Shown here piece by piece: positions 8,201 to 13,816 of a DNA stretch of 13,816 bases. The translations under genes and the position numbers were made by a program. Under the pieces are notes generated by a model that saw only the letters and a list, made by a program, of their open reading frames with translations, searched no databases and was not told where the DNA came from. Every line of letters starts with the position of its first letter. Position 1 is the first letter of the stretch. The DNA comes from JANRIZ01 sp033764445 (GTDB lineage: Bacteria > Verrucomicrobiota > Verrucomicrobiia > JAWXBN01): assembly GCA_033764445.1 (NCBI GenBank), contig JANRIZ010000171.1:1-13816 (forward strand). Reading direction: 5' to 3'.

Positions 8201-8353
8201 CTTTCACAGGCAGCAGTAAAACTGTTGCAAGACCTGCTGGGCATTGGGACTGGTGAAAAATTCGCAGGTCTTGCCGAGCACCTCGATTCCCTGAAACAGG
8301 AACGCATCGCCCTCACCGACCTCCTCCCCACCCTGCTCAGGGCCCTGGGATAG
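8201..8353 (+). pseudogene. Remnant of a second glycyl-tRNA synthetase 3' end
   Basis: The frame ending at TAG 8351-8353 reads DSLKQERIALTDLLPTLLRA then LG, against DSMKQERIAIADILPTLLKA then LA at the end of the glycyl-tRNA synthetase of this window. About 54 of 69 nucleotides match, including 18 in a row over AAACAGGAACGCATCGCC, and most protein changes are conservative. Both copies end at an equivalent stop. The frame is open back beyond 8201 (LSQAAVKLLQDLLGIGTGEK...) but that part has no resemblance to the synthetase, and no good start codon or ribosome binding site is visible. It is best read as the tail of a lost paralogue or of a duplicated segment; a short real gene cannot be fully excluded. 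Confidence 0.6.
8227..8274. repeat. Perfect 11-bp inverted repeat in the methyltransferase-pgm gap
   Basis: GCAAGACCTGC (8227-8237) and GCAGGTCTTGC (8264-8274) are exact reverse complements with a 26-nt spacer. No T-run follows on either strand, so this is not a standard intrinsic terminator. It begins 27 nt after the methyltransferase stop and could act in mRNA 3'-end protection or be part of a repeat element. Confidence 0.75.
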
Positions 8354-8360
8354 CCGTTGA

Positions 8361-8406
8361 GCATTGGGCGTTTTGAAACAGCGATAAAACATTTGCGAGA
8401 TGTTCT
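8361..8406 (+). repeat. Rearranged second copy of sequence blocks from the start of the gap
   Basis: GCATTGGG followed by TGAAA five bases later occurs at 8241 and again at 8361. A second block, CAGCAGTAAAACTGTTGC (near 8211), recurs as CAGCGATAAAACATTTGC (near 8379). The order of the two blocks is swapped between copies. Together they flank the synthetase-tail remnant, which suggests that it arrived in, or was duplicated with, repeat DNA. Confidence 0.5.
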
Positions 8407-8409
8407 CCC

Positions 8410-8437
8410 CTTTGTGTCTTTTGCGCCTTTTTGTGGC
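8410..8437 (-). repeat. Dispersed repeat, GCCACAAAAAGGCGCAAAA type
   Basis: Read on the minus strand this is GCCACAAAAAGGCGCAAAA followed by GACACAAAG. A closely matching 29-bp copy lies on the plus strand at 11715-11743, more than 3 kb away. I recall near-identical strings between genes in other Verrucomicrobiota-like genomes, but could not search for them here. Function unknown; it is not within a gene at either site. Confidence 0.65.
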
Positions 8438-8507
8438 TGAAAGTCCGTTGAGCGTGCAAAAAATCCACCATGAGTCATGAGACAGTCTTGATGAGACACT
8501 CCCCCCC

Positions 8508-8534
8508 ATCCGCAATATCCGTGCGATCCGCGGT
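8508..8534. repeat. Three 9-bp units beginning ATCCG upstream of pgm
   Basis: ATCCGCAAT, ATCCGTGCG and ATCCGCGGT follow each other without gaps, then TAAAAAAAC. They end about 50 bp before the pgm start. The rest of the 8438-8584 stretch holds no gene that I can support and no clear promoter. Confidence 0.5.
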
Positions 8535-8584
8535 TAAAAAAACTTCCTTGGCTCCCCGCCCCTGCCTGCTTAGGTTCATGACCC

Positions 8585-10231
8585 ATGAGCCTCTCACCTC
8601 TCGCCGGTCACCTCCCCCCTCCCGAAATTCTCGTTGATCTCGAAAAACTCGAGTCGGCCTACTACCGGAAAACTCCCGACCTCTCCAACCCCCAACAACT
8701 CGTCGCCTTTGGCACCAGTGGTCATCGCGGCTCGTCTCTGGACGGCGTTTTCACCGAGGCCCACATCCTCGCCATCACCCAGGCGATCTGCGAATACCGC
8801 ACCGGCCAGGGGATCAACGGCCCCCTTTACATGGGCAAGGACACCCACGCGCTCTCCGCCCCGGCGGAACGCACGGCCCTCGAGGTGCTCGCGGCCAACG
8901 GGGTGACGGTCATCATCCAACAAAACGACGGTTACACGCCCACCCCGGCGATCTCCTGTGCGATCCTCAATCATAACCGTGGCCGCACCACGGGCCTGGC
9001 CGATGGGATCGTCATCACTCCCTCGCACAACCCGCCCAAGGACGGCGGCTTCAAATACAATCCGCCCAACGGCGGTCCTGCGGATACGGATGTCACCAAA
9101 TGGGTCCAAAACCGCGCCAACGACCTGCTCAAAAACGGCAATCGCGACGTCAAACGCATTCCCTTCGAACGCGCTCTCGCCGCCCCCACAACGCATCGGC
9201 AGGATCTCGCCCAACCCTACGTCGACGACCTCGAAAACATCATCGACTTTGATGTCATCCGGTCCTCGGGCCTGAAAATCGGGGCCGATCCGCTGGGCGG
9301 CGCGAGTGTGCATTACTGGGGCCCGATCATCGGGCGCTACAAAATCGACGTGACCCTGGTCAATCCCCACGTGGACAAACAATTTGCGTTCATGGCCGTG
9401 GACCACGACGGACAGATCCGCATGGATTGTTCCAGCGCCCATGCCATGGCCCCGCTGATCAAACTCAAGGACTCCTACGGCATCGCCTTCGGCAACGACA
9501 CGGATTCCGACCGCCACGGCATTGTCGCCCCCTCGTGCGGGCTCCTGAACCCAAACCATTTTTTGGCGGTGGCCATCCGTTACCTGTACACCCATCGTCC
9601 GCTCTGGAAAAAGGAACTGGGCATCGGCAAAACACTGGTCAGCAGTCTGATCATCGACAAGGTCGCCGCCTCATTGGGCCGCACATTGGTCGAAGTGCCC
9701 GTGGGGTTCAAGTGGTTTGTCGACGGGCTCTTCAACGGCACGCTGGGATTTGTCGGCGAGGAGAGTGCGGGGGCCTCCTTCCTGCGCAAGGACGGCACGG
9801 TGTGGTCGACGGACAAGGACGGCATCATCATGGACCTGCTCGCGGCGGAAATGACCGCACGCACTTCCAAGGACCCCGGACAGCATTTTGCGGAAATCGC
9901 CGCGGAATTTGGAACACCCTATTACGCCCGCATGGACGCGGCGGCCACGCCGGCCCAGAAAAAGATCCTTTCGGAAATGTCGCCGGACTCCGTCACGGCC
10001 TCCACACTGGCGGGCGACACAATCACGGCCCGGCTCACCAAAGCCCCCGGCAACCACGCGGCCATCGGCGGTCTGAAAGTGGTCACGGAAAGCGGATGGT
10101 TTGCCGCACGTCCCTCAGGCACGGAGGATGTCTACAAAATCTATGCCGAAAGCATGAAAAGCGCAGACCACCTCAGGTCCATCCAAACCGAGGCCAAATC
10201 CATCGTCGATGACGTGCTCCGCAGGGCGTGA
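8585..10231 (+). CDS. pgm: Phosphoglucomutase
   Basis: This enzyme interconverts glucose 1-phosphate and glucose 6-phosphate in the cytoplasm, linking glycolysis with glycogen and nucleotide-sugar synthesis. The 548-residue length fits the bacterial alpha-phosphoglucomutase family. All four active-site regions are present: the phosphoserine loop TPSHNPPKDGG (Ser147), the metal loop NDTDSDR (304-310), the sugar-binding GEESAG (391-396) and the phosphate-binding RPSGTED (509-515). The N-terminal FGTSGHRG is also typical of the family. The ATG at 8585 has no strong ribosome binding site; an out-of-frame ATG lies 7 nt upstream. The glycosyltransferase gene follows after 30 nt, so the two are probably co-transcribed. 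Confidence 0.97.
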   Translation: MSLSPLAGHLPPPEILVDLEKLESAYYRKTPDLSNPQQLVAFGTSGHRGSSLDGVFTEAHILAITQAICEYRTGQGINGPLYMGKDTHALSAPAERTALEVLAANGVTVIIQQNDGYTPTPAISCAILNHNRGRTTGLADGIVITPSHNPPKDGGFKYNPPNGGPADTDVTKWVQNRANDLLKNGNRDVKRIPFERALAAPTTHRQDLAQPYVDDLENIIDFDVIRSSGLKIGADPLGGASVHYWGPIIGRYKIDVTLVNPHVDKQFAFMAVDHDGQIRMDCSSAHAMAPLIKLKDSYGIAFGNDTDSDRHGIVAPSCGLLNPNHFLAVAIRYLYTHRPLWKKELGIGKTLVSSLIIDKVAASLGRTLVEVPVGFKWFVDGLFNGTLGFVGEESAGASFLRKDGTVWSTDKDGIIMDLLAAEMTARTSKDPGQHFAEIAAEFGTPYYARMDAAATPAQKKILSEMSPDSVTASTLAGDTITARLTKAPGNHAAIGGLKVVTESGWFAARPSGTEDVYKIYAESMKSADHLRSIQTEAKSIVDDVLRRA

Positions 10232-10261
10232 TCCGAGTCCAACGTTCTGTCTGGTTCCACT

Positions 10262-11551
10262 GTGACTTTCCAAACAAAATCCATCACCCTGGTGGGCGCC
10301 CACGGGGGTTACGCGGGGCACAATGTTCCCCTGGGCGGATCGGCCACCATTTTTGAATGTCTGCTGGAGGAATGGAAAAGCCGTCCCGACCTCTCGCTGA
10401 AAATCCTTTCTCCTGGTCCGGGTTATCAGACGTGGCACCAGTCACTCAGGGACCGGAACATCGCGTCTCCACAGGATTACACACGGGTCCATCCCTCCAG
10501 TCTCGGTTACAACGATTACGCCCGGTTCAGCCGCTTTTTTGAGCGTACGGCCACGGAATATCTGTGCGCCCGTCCCGCCCCCGCCGGAGCCTGGGTCATT
10601 GCCAATGACATCTGCGAGGGGCCCGACATCACACGCCTGCGCGCCCATGGCTACAAGGTCATGACCCTGATCCATGTCGATGTGGTGGACTACATGACGG
10701 GGATGTACCTCAAAAAAGCTCTCTCACCCGAATTCCTCTGCCGTTTCTGGAACCTCCTGCGCGCAGTCGGAATCAACCGCATTTTGCCCGACATCCTGCG
10801 GCTGATCTTCGACAAACAGAGGGTCGTTATGACCGAGTCCGATGCCGTGGTGGTCCCCTCGCCCCACATGAGGGAGATCATCCTCCGCTGTTATCCTGAT
10901 GCCGACCTCACCCGCATCCACTCGATTCCCTGGGGTAATCCCCACGCGGGGGCCTGGCAATCCCCATCAGACGACTCTCTCGCGGCTTGGAAGCAGAAAC
11001 ACGGGATCAGGCCCGACCGCTTTGTCATCCTCACCCTCAGCCGCATCTCCCCCGAAAAGGGTCTCGACCGTCTGCTCAACGCCCTCCTCCTGCTGGAGCA
11101 AAATGCGCCGGAGGCGGCGGGCCGCTGCTTGGTGGTCATCGCGGGCACGGCGGCCTACATGGAGGGTCCGCGTACTCTGGCTTTGCTGAAAAAAACCGTT
11201 TCCCGGCTTCGACTCGTCCAGGTGATCTTCCCGGGCCATCTGACGGGCACGGACAAATCCTGCGCGTTTGCCGCCGCCCATTTGTACGCCTTCCTGTCCC
11301 GGCACGAAAGTTACGGACTGACCCTCAGCGAAGCCCGCGCCGCCGGGCTTCCCTGCCTGGTCAGCCGCGAGGTGGAGGCCCTGCATCCTCCCGAGCCTGG
11401 CGTGACTGGGATCAATGCCGACCAACCCGACATTCTGTCGGAATCCCTCCACCTCCTGATCCAAAACCACGGTTCATCCGCCCCACGGATCCCCTCCCAA
11501 ACCAAATCCTTCTCCGAATCCGCCCGCGAAATTCTGGAGCTGATGAACTGA
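10262..11551 (+). CDS. GT4-type (group 1) glycosyltransferase
   Basis: A 429-residue GT-B-fold glycosyltransferase, probably a retaining enzyme that uses a nucleotide sugar. The C-terminal domain has the donor-site pattern SRISPEKGLDRLLNAL (from residue 260) and the EX7E motif ESYGLTLSE (E349 and E357) followed by ARAAGLPCLVS. The N-terminal domain opens with ITLVGAHGGYAGHNVPLGG, a glycine-rich acceptor-side loop. No signal peptide or clear membrane helix is visible, so it is likely cytoplasmic or peripheral. The start is a GTG with a weak ribosome binding site, 30 nt after pgm. Phosphoglucomutase would supply glucose 1-phosphate for UDP- or ADP-glucose, so a glucosyl donor is a reasonable guess, but acceptor and product cannot be read from sequence. 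Confidence 0.88.
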   Translation: MTFQTKSITLVGAHGGYAGHNVPLGGSATIFECLLEEWKSRPDLSLKILSPGPGYQTWHQSLRDRNIASPQDYTRVHPSSLGYNDYARFSRFFERTATEYLCARPAPAGAWVIANDICEGPDITRLRAHGYKVMTLIHVDVVDYMTGMYLKKALSPEFLCRFWNLLRAVGINRILPDILRLIFDKQRVVMTESDAVVVPSPHMREIILRCYPDADLTRIHSIPWGNPHAGAWQSPSDDSLAAWKQKHGIRPDRFVILTLSRISPEKGLDRLLNALLLLEQNAPEAAGRCLVVIAGTAAYMEGPRTLALLKKTVSRLRLVQVIFPGHLTGTDKSCAFAAAHLYAFLSRHESYGLTLSEARAAGLPCLVSREVEALHPPEPGVTGINADQPDILSESLHLLIQNHGSSAPRIPSQTKSFSESAREILELMN

Positions 11552-11598
11552 GTGATTCTGTCCGGCGGGCGTTGGGCGTGAAGAAAGTCGGGAATCCG

Positions 11599-11686
11599 AA
11601 AACACACAAAAGGGGGATTCTTTCAGAACCGCCCGGGGAGCGCACGCGCCCCCGCGTGCATCAGGAGGCGCCCCCGCCTCCGCTCC
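11599..11686 (+). repeat. 88-bp direct repeat, copy 1, with three-way-junction fold
   Basis: The first of two tandem copies (second at 11730-11816). Its 3' 50 nt (11637-11686) pair completely: outer stem GGAGC/GCTCC, hairpin GCACGCG-CCCC-CGCGTGC, linker ATCA, hairpin GGAGGCG-CCCC-CGCCTCC. The 5' part is AAAACACACAAAAGGGGGAT then TCTTTCAGAACC. It starts about 50 bp after the glycosyltransferase stop. There is no T-run after the structure. Confidence 0.9.
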
Positions 11687-11714
11687 GCGAGGCCCAACGG
11701 ACCGCCACATTTTG

Positions 11715-11743
11715 GCCACAAAAAAGCGCAAAACACACAAAAG
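11715..11743 (+). repeat. Dispersed repeat, GCCACAAAAAAGCGCAAAA type
   Basis: Near-match in opposite orientation to 8410-8437. It runs directly into the second copy of the 88-bp repeat, sharing the AAAACACACAAAAG segment, so the two repeat types are probably parts of one longer dispersed unit whose 5' end is lost or diverged in copy 1. Confidence 0.65.
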
Positions 11744-11816
11744 GGGGATTCTTTCAGAACCACCCGGGGAGCGCACGCGCCCTCGCGTGCATCAGGAGGC
11801 GCCCCGCCTCCGCTCC
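11730..11816 (+). repeat. 88-bp direct repeat, copy 2, with three-way-junction fold
   Basis: It differs from copy 1 at only three places: one base before the structure (ACCGCCC versus ACCACCC), the first hairpin loop (CCCT instead of CCCC) and the second hairpin loop (CCC instead of CCCC). All three stems are identical to copy 1, so every change within the structured part lies in a loop. Confidence 0.9.
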
Positions 11817-11976
11817 ATGTCCGAACGGCAAACCAAAGATGAAGTGGCGTATTTGAAAAACGTTATCGTTTTTAGTAATATTTCACCTACCTCACACCCC
11901 TCTCTCCATTGGTGGAAACGCCCTCAAAACCACCTTTTACAGCCCATTCTCCTCCTTATCTTACACTAATTGCCTG
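11817..11976. other. AT-richer spacer without a recognised gene
   Basis: About 160 bp between the second 88-bp repeat and the RNA candidate. It contains AAAAACG-TTAT-CGTTTTT (11856-11873), a weak A/T-rich hairpin, and GGTGG...CCACC followed by TTTT a little further on. Neither is a strong terminator. If the downstream RNA is an omega-RNA, the last roughly 16 nt here (about 11961-11976) would be its guide. Confidence 0.5.
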
Positions 11977-12330
11977 TCCCTTTTCAGCTCCTTGCGTAGT
12001 GCAGCGAAAGGGAGGGACGACCGGCGCACGGGAAGGACGCGCTTCGACCGATGCCTTGTCAGAAAGACGCTGGCGCGATGTGTGCGAAAGCAGACATCGT
12101 GACATCGGCGAATGTTCGCACGACCAGAAACGGAGCGACGGCGCGGAGTGTGCCGCCGTAATGAGTCCGCGAATGAAGGCCAAGCAGACTCCGTGACGGA
12201 GCGGTTCAGAACAGTTAACCCTCCCCCCGCGTCTTGGGCGATGTCCGTTCCCCGGCGACTTGTGCGGAGATGAGAGACGTTGCGAACACCAATGGGCTCC
12301 CGGCGTCTCTATGGGGGTTAAGGTTCATAT
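11977..12330 (+). ncRNA. Candidate HEARO/omega-RNA, stand-alone
   Basis: About 350 nt without a supportable protein gene but with dense nested complementarity. Stems: TCCCTTT/AAAGGGA (11977-11983 with 12007-12013) around TTGC/GCAG; CGATGTgTGC-GAAA-GCAgACATCG (12076-12099), with a GNRA tetraloop; ACGGCG/CGCCGT (12138-12143 with 12154-12159); GAGTC/GACTC (12163-12167 with 12187-12191) or, in competition, CTCCG-TGA-CGGAG; AGAGACG/CGTCTCT (12273-12279 with 12304-12310), enclosed by TTAACCC/GGGTTAA (12215-12221 with 12315-12321). The size, the nested 5' stem, GCCGTAA...GCGAATGAAGG and the terminal GGGGGTTAAGG remind me of the RNAs upstream of iscB genes (HEARO, now omega-RNA). That likeness is from memory and not verified. 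No iscB follows; the immunity gene's stop lies directly downstream on the other strand. A relic of another structured mobile RNA is the main alternative. Confidence 0.5.
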
Positions 12331-12332
12331 GT

Positions 12333-12653
12333 TCATTCACCATTCGAAATTCTCAGAATTTCGCCACTATTTTTTGAAATCTCGATTAATGCAAAGCCTC
12401 CCATTGAATCTGGTGGGCGATTTGCAGTACTACCTCGCACTATCCATCTGTCGACTTTCAGTTTGACGTCAAATGGCTTTTGACTGGATATTTCAGCTTT
12501 TCCATATATGGGGACAAGAACAGCTTCTGCGATTAATCTGGCCGTAGCTTCGTCAGGTACAACCCCATTGCGAGGAATATAATTATATTTCGAATTAGAA
12601 GTTGAACATCCGAATTGTCCGAATAATAGAAATAGTAACAACAGAATCCTCAT
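12333..12653 (-). CDS. NTF2-fold immunity lipoprotein (YbbC/YhhH-like)
   Basis: A 106-residue protein resembling the NTF2-fold immunity family found beside Rhs toxins. Shared features are the segment GVVPDEATARLIAEAVLVPI followed by YGK, the KPF motif, WIVRG and the end GGFALIEISKNSGEILRI. The N-terminus MRILLLLFLLFGQFGC is a lipoprotein-type signal with Cys16, though the lipobox (QFGC) is imperfect; if processed, the mature protein is membrane-anchored outside the cytoplasm. The ATG overlaps the TGA of the Rhs gene by 4 nt (ATGA), the coupling expected for a toxin-immunity pair. Its role would be to neutralise the Rhs C-terminal toxin. The coding sequence is much AT-richer than the housekeeping genes of the window, in line with horizontal exchange of toxin cassettes. 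Confidence 0.8.
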   Translation of the reverse strand: MRILLLLFLLFGQFGCSTSNSKYNYIPRNGVVPDEATARLIAEAVLVPIYGKAEISSQKPFDVKLKVDRWIVRGSTANRPPDSMGGFALIEISKNSGEILRISNGE

Positions 12654-13648
12654 ATTTTAGTTCCTCTATTTCCTTTCCCTGATGTCGGTTGAGGCCCATT
12701 CCTAGGTGTAGATTTTGGATTATTGACTGTCCCAATAGTTGTAACCGTTCCAGCCCTGTAGCTTCCATTGGGAGTATATTTTTTCACCTTTCCACTTGGC
12801 GTTACTAAATATCCAGAACTGCCTCTTGTATCGGACACCGCTTTATCTGTAGAACGATCACAAGGATCGTCAGGACTGCCAGAAAACTCTTCGTCATTAT
12901 ATCCCTCAGAAGGAGCTCCATGACTATGAATATTTGAATTATAAGATGTACCTTGAGGGATATTTTTCTTACTTAAGGAAGAAGAATGCGGGTTTTCTTG
13001 TGTTTTCGGTTCCGTATAACTATATTTTCCATCCTTGTCTTGATAAATATTAGCGATGTACTCCCAATCATTATTATATGAATCCTCGTACATATCGTTT
13101 GCTGCTGCCATTGCTGCTGCATCAGGAGTAGTATAAGGTTCACCAGGCTTCGTCCCCCACGGATCAACGAAGTTGACCGGATCATTGAGGCAATAGCCGT
13201 AAAGGTTGATGCCGCCTGATTCTGCGATAGGATCGCGGGATAGCCATCTCCCCGTTTGTGGGTTGTAAAATCTTAGGCCGTAGTAATTAAGTCCCGTTAC
13301 TTCACTGAATTCTTTGCTTGAGAACTGGAACGGCTGACTGGCGAGCGTGCCCGTGCTCAGCAATTTGCGACCAAAGGGATCGTACTCGTAGGTGGCCACG
13401 GTCTGGTTGGCACTGTCGATAAGATTCATGACGTTGCCGTTGCCATCATAGACATAATATGCAGAACCAGTGACCCCCGCAGATTGCGCCGATGTCGCAG
13501 GAAGAGTGATGGCCAGCAGACTGCCTACCCCACCTGTGGAGTCAAAGCTCTGCGCGAGGTCGAGGCCGCGGGTGTAATGGCGGACGACGTTGTTGTTGCC
13601 GTCGAGTTCCTGCACTTGCAACCAGCCGTCGTACACGAACTTCTGCAC
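12650..13648 (-). CDS. Rhs-family polymorphic toxin, C-terminal part, DUF4329/JAB-like toxin domain
   Basis: About 332 residues. Residues 1-166 are the end of an Rhs/YD-repeat core (FVYDGW, YVYDGNGNV, YEYDPFGR, GLRFYNPQTGRWLSRDPI), closing with DPVNFVDPWG, the usual junction to a variable toxin tip. Residues 167-332 fit DUF4329: WEYIANIYQDKDGKYSYTEP, then IHSHG (H241, H243) and EEFSGSPDD. Glu196, the two histidines and Ser/Asp 256-261 resemble the metal ligands of JAB/MPN peptidases, so a protease-like toxin is possible but unproven. Rhs proteins normally exceed 1000 residues; the core is missing upstream, where an IS200/IS605 end lies. The GTG at 13648 is therefore not the original start; the frame stays open to a TAA at 13712-13714, inside the IS end. 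It is probably a 5'-truncated gene. The toxin tip is AT-richer than the core. Confidence 0.8.
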   Translation of the reverse strand: MQKFVYDGWLQVQELDGNNNVVRHYTRGLDLAQSFDSTGGVGSLLAITLPATSAQSAGVTGSAYYVYDGNGNVMNLIDSANQTVATYEYDPFGRKLLSTGTLASQPFQFSSKEFSEVTGLNYYGLRFYNPQTGRWLSRDPIAESGGINLYGYCLNDPVNFVDPWGTKPGEPYTTPDAAAMAAANDMYEDSYNNDWEYIANIYQDKDGKYSYTEPKTQENPHSSSLSKKNIPQGTSYNSNIHSHGAPSEGYNDEEFSGSPDDPCDRSTDKAVSDTRGSSGYLVTPSGKVKKYTPNGSYRAGTVTTIGTVNNPKSTPRNGPQPTSGKGNRGTKI

Positions 13649-13669
13649 TGAAGTTGGAAGGAGTGATGT

Positions 13670-13816
13670 CGAGGGAGTGAACGACCCTCGTCTAAAGACG
13701 AGGGCTTCTTTTTACGGCTAAAAGCCGGATCGGTCGGCACTCTGGCCGACTCATACGATCTTGAAGTTATCGTCCGGGTCATTGGGTTTCTGATCCTCTA
13801 TATATTTCTTCCACAA
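13670..13816 (-). mobile_element. Right end of an IS200/IS605-family element (continues beyond the window)
   Basis: Downstream of the TnpA stop come three hairpins: GTCGGC-ACTCTG-GCCGAC (13733-13750), CGGCT-AAA(A)-AGCCG (13715-13727) and CCCTCGTCT-AA-AGACGAGGG (13685-13704). On the minus strand the last reads GAAGCCCTCGTCTTTAGACG followed by AGGGTCGTTCAC, the style of hairpin that single-strand TnpA transposases recognise at their right ends. The exact boundary with rhs DNA cannot be fixed without an empty site; it lies within about 13655-13684. Confidence 0.7.
13751..13816 (-). CDS. tnpA: IS200/IS605 transposase TnpA (Y1 HUH), C-terminal 21 residues only
   Basis: The frame entering at 13816 reads LWKKYIEDQKPNDPDDNFKI then V and stops at TGA 13751-13753. 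The YIEDQ segment gives the Tyr-x3-Gln spacing of the catalytic helix of Y1 transposases (Tyr127 and Gln131 in IS608 TnpA): Tyr is the DNA nucleophile and Gln a metal ligand. The short acidic tail after it is normal for the family. The HUH motif would lie outside the window. Hairpins typical of the element's right end follow directly, so no tnpB lies between tnpA and this end. Confidence 0.7.
   Translation of the reverse strand: MWKKYIEDQKPNDPDDNFKIV

Noticed and set aside
8594..9595. A 333-codon open frame on the minus strand within pgm
   Set aside because: It is an antisense shadow of phosphoglucomutase, which has all four active-site loops on the plus strand.
11411..11776. Overlapping minus-strand frames containing MRSPGGSERIPLLCVF twice
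   Set aside because: Both are translations of the antisense strand of the 88-bp repeat, not a protein family.
11856..11873. Intrinsic terminator AAAAACG-TTAT-CGTTTTT
   Set aside because: The stem is almost all A/T and lies 300 bp from the glycosyltransferase stop, so it is too weak to call.
11956..12196. Short open frames of 75-95 codons on both strands in the RNA region
   Set aside because: No protein family resemblance, and the stretch is dominated by paired stems; structure explains it better than coding.
11977..12330. Group II intron or intron remnant
   Set aside because: No GUGYG-type 5' end with a matching domain V hairpin near the 3' end, and no reverse transcriptase gene. Not fully excluded, hence the suggested covariance-model test.

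Overview
The window looks like chromosomal sequence from a GC-rich Gram-negative bacterium, most likely in the Verrucomicrobiota/PVC group. The reasons are a single-chain (alpha2-type) glycyl-tRNA synthetase, a receiver/PATAN/kinase-like/FGE-like fusion protein, start codons that mostly lack good Shine-Dalgarno sequences, and intergenic repeats of a style common in those genomes. This assignment is an inference; no rRNA or marker phylogeny is available here.

Positions 1-5730 (minus strand) form a very tight four-gene operon, in transcription order: a 265-residue single-pass membrane protein; a 936-residue protein (intact receiver domain, 14-residue repeat linker, PATAN/DUF4388 domain, pseudokinase, transmembrane helix, FGE-like domain); the tRNA prenyltransferase miaA; and the ribosome-associated GTPase hflX, which runs off the left edge. 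Gaps are 3 nt, 3 nt, and then an 8-nt overlap.

Positions 5805-11551 (plus strand) are divergent from that operon. They hold glycyl-tRNA synthetase, an overlapping SAM-dependent methyltransferase, phosphoglucomutase and a GT4-type glycosyltransferase. The 385-bp gap between the methyltransferase and pgm contains a diverged copy of the last 22 codons of glycyl-tRNA synthetase, an 11-bp inverted repeat and fragments of dispersed repeats.

Positions 11552-12332 carry no protein gene but are rich in structure. There are two tandem copies of an 88-bp repeat that fold into a perfect three-way junction, with changes confined to loops and linkers. They are followed by about 350 nt of strongly self-complementary sequence that I interpret as a stand-alone HEARO/omega-RNA (the guide RNA class of IscB nucleases) with no iscB gene attached.

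Positions 12333-13816 (minus strand) are an accessory locus of lower GC. It holds the end of an Rhs polymorphic toxin with a DUF4329/JAB-like C-terminal domain, its translationally coupled NTF2-fold lipoprotein immunity protein, and the 3' end of an IS200/IS605-family element (TnpA C-terminus with the catalytic Tyr, plus right-end hairpins). The insertion has cut off the Rhs N-terminal part. The strongest candidates for a second look are the orphan omega-RNA, the receiver-PATAN-pseudokinase-FGE membrane protein and the three-way-junction repeat.
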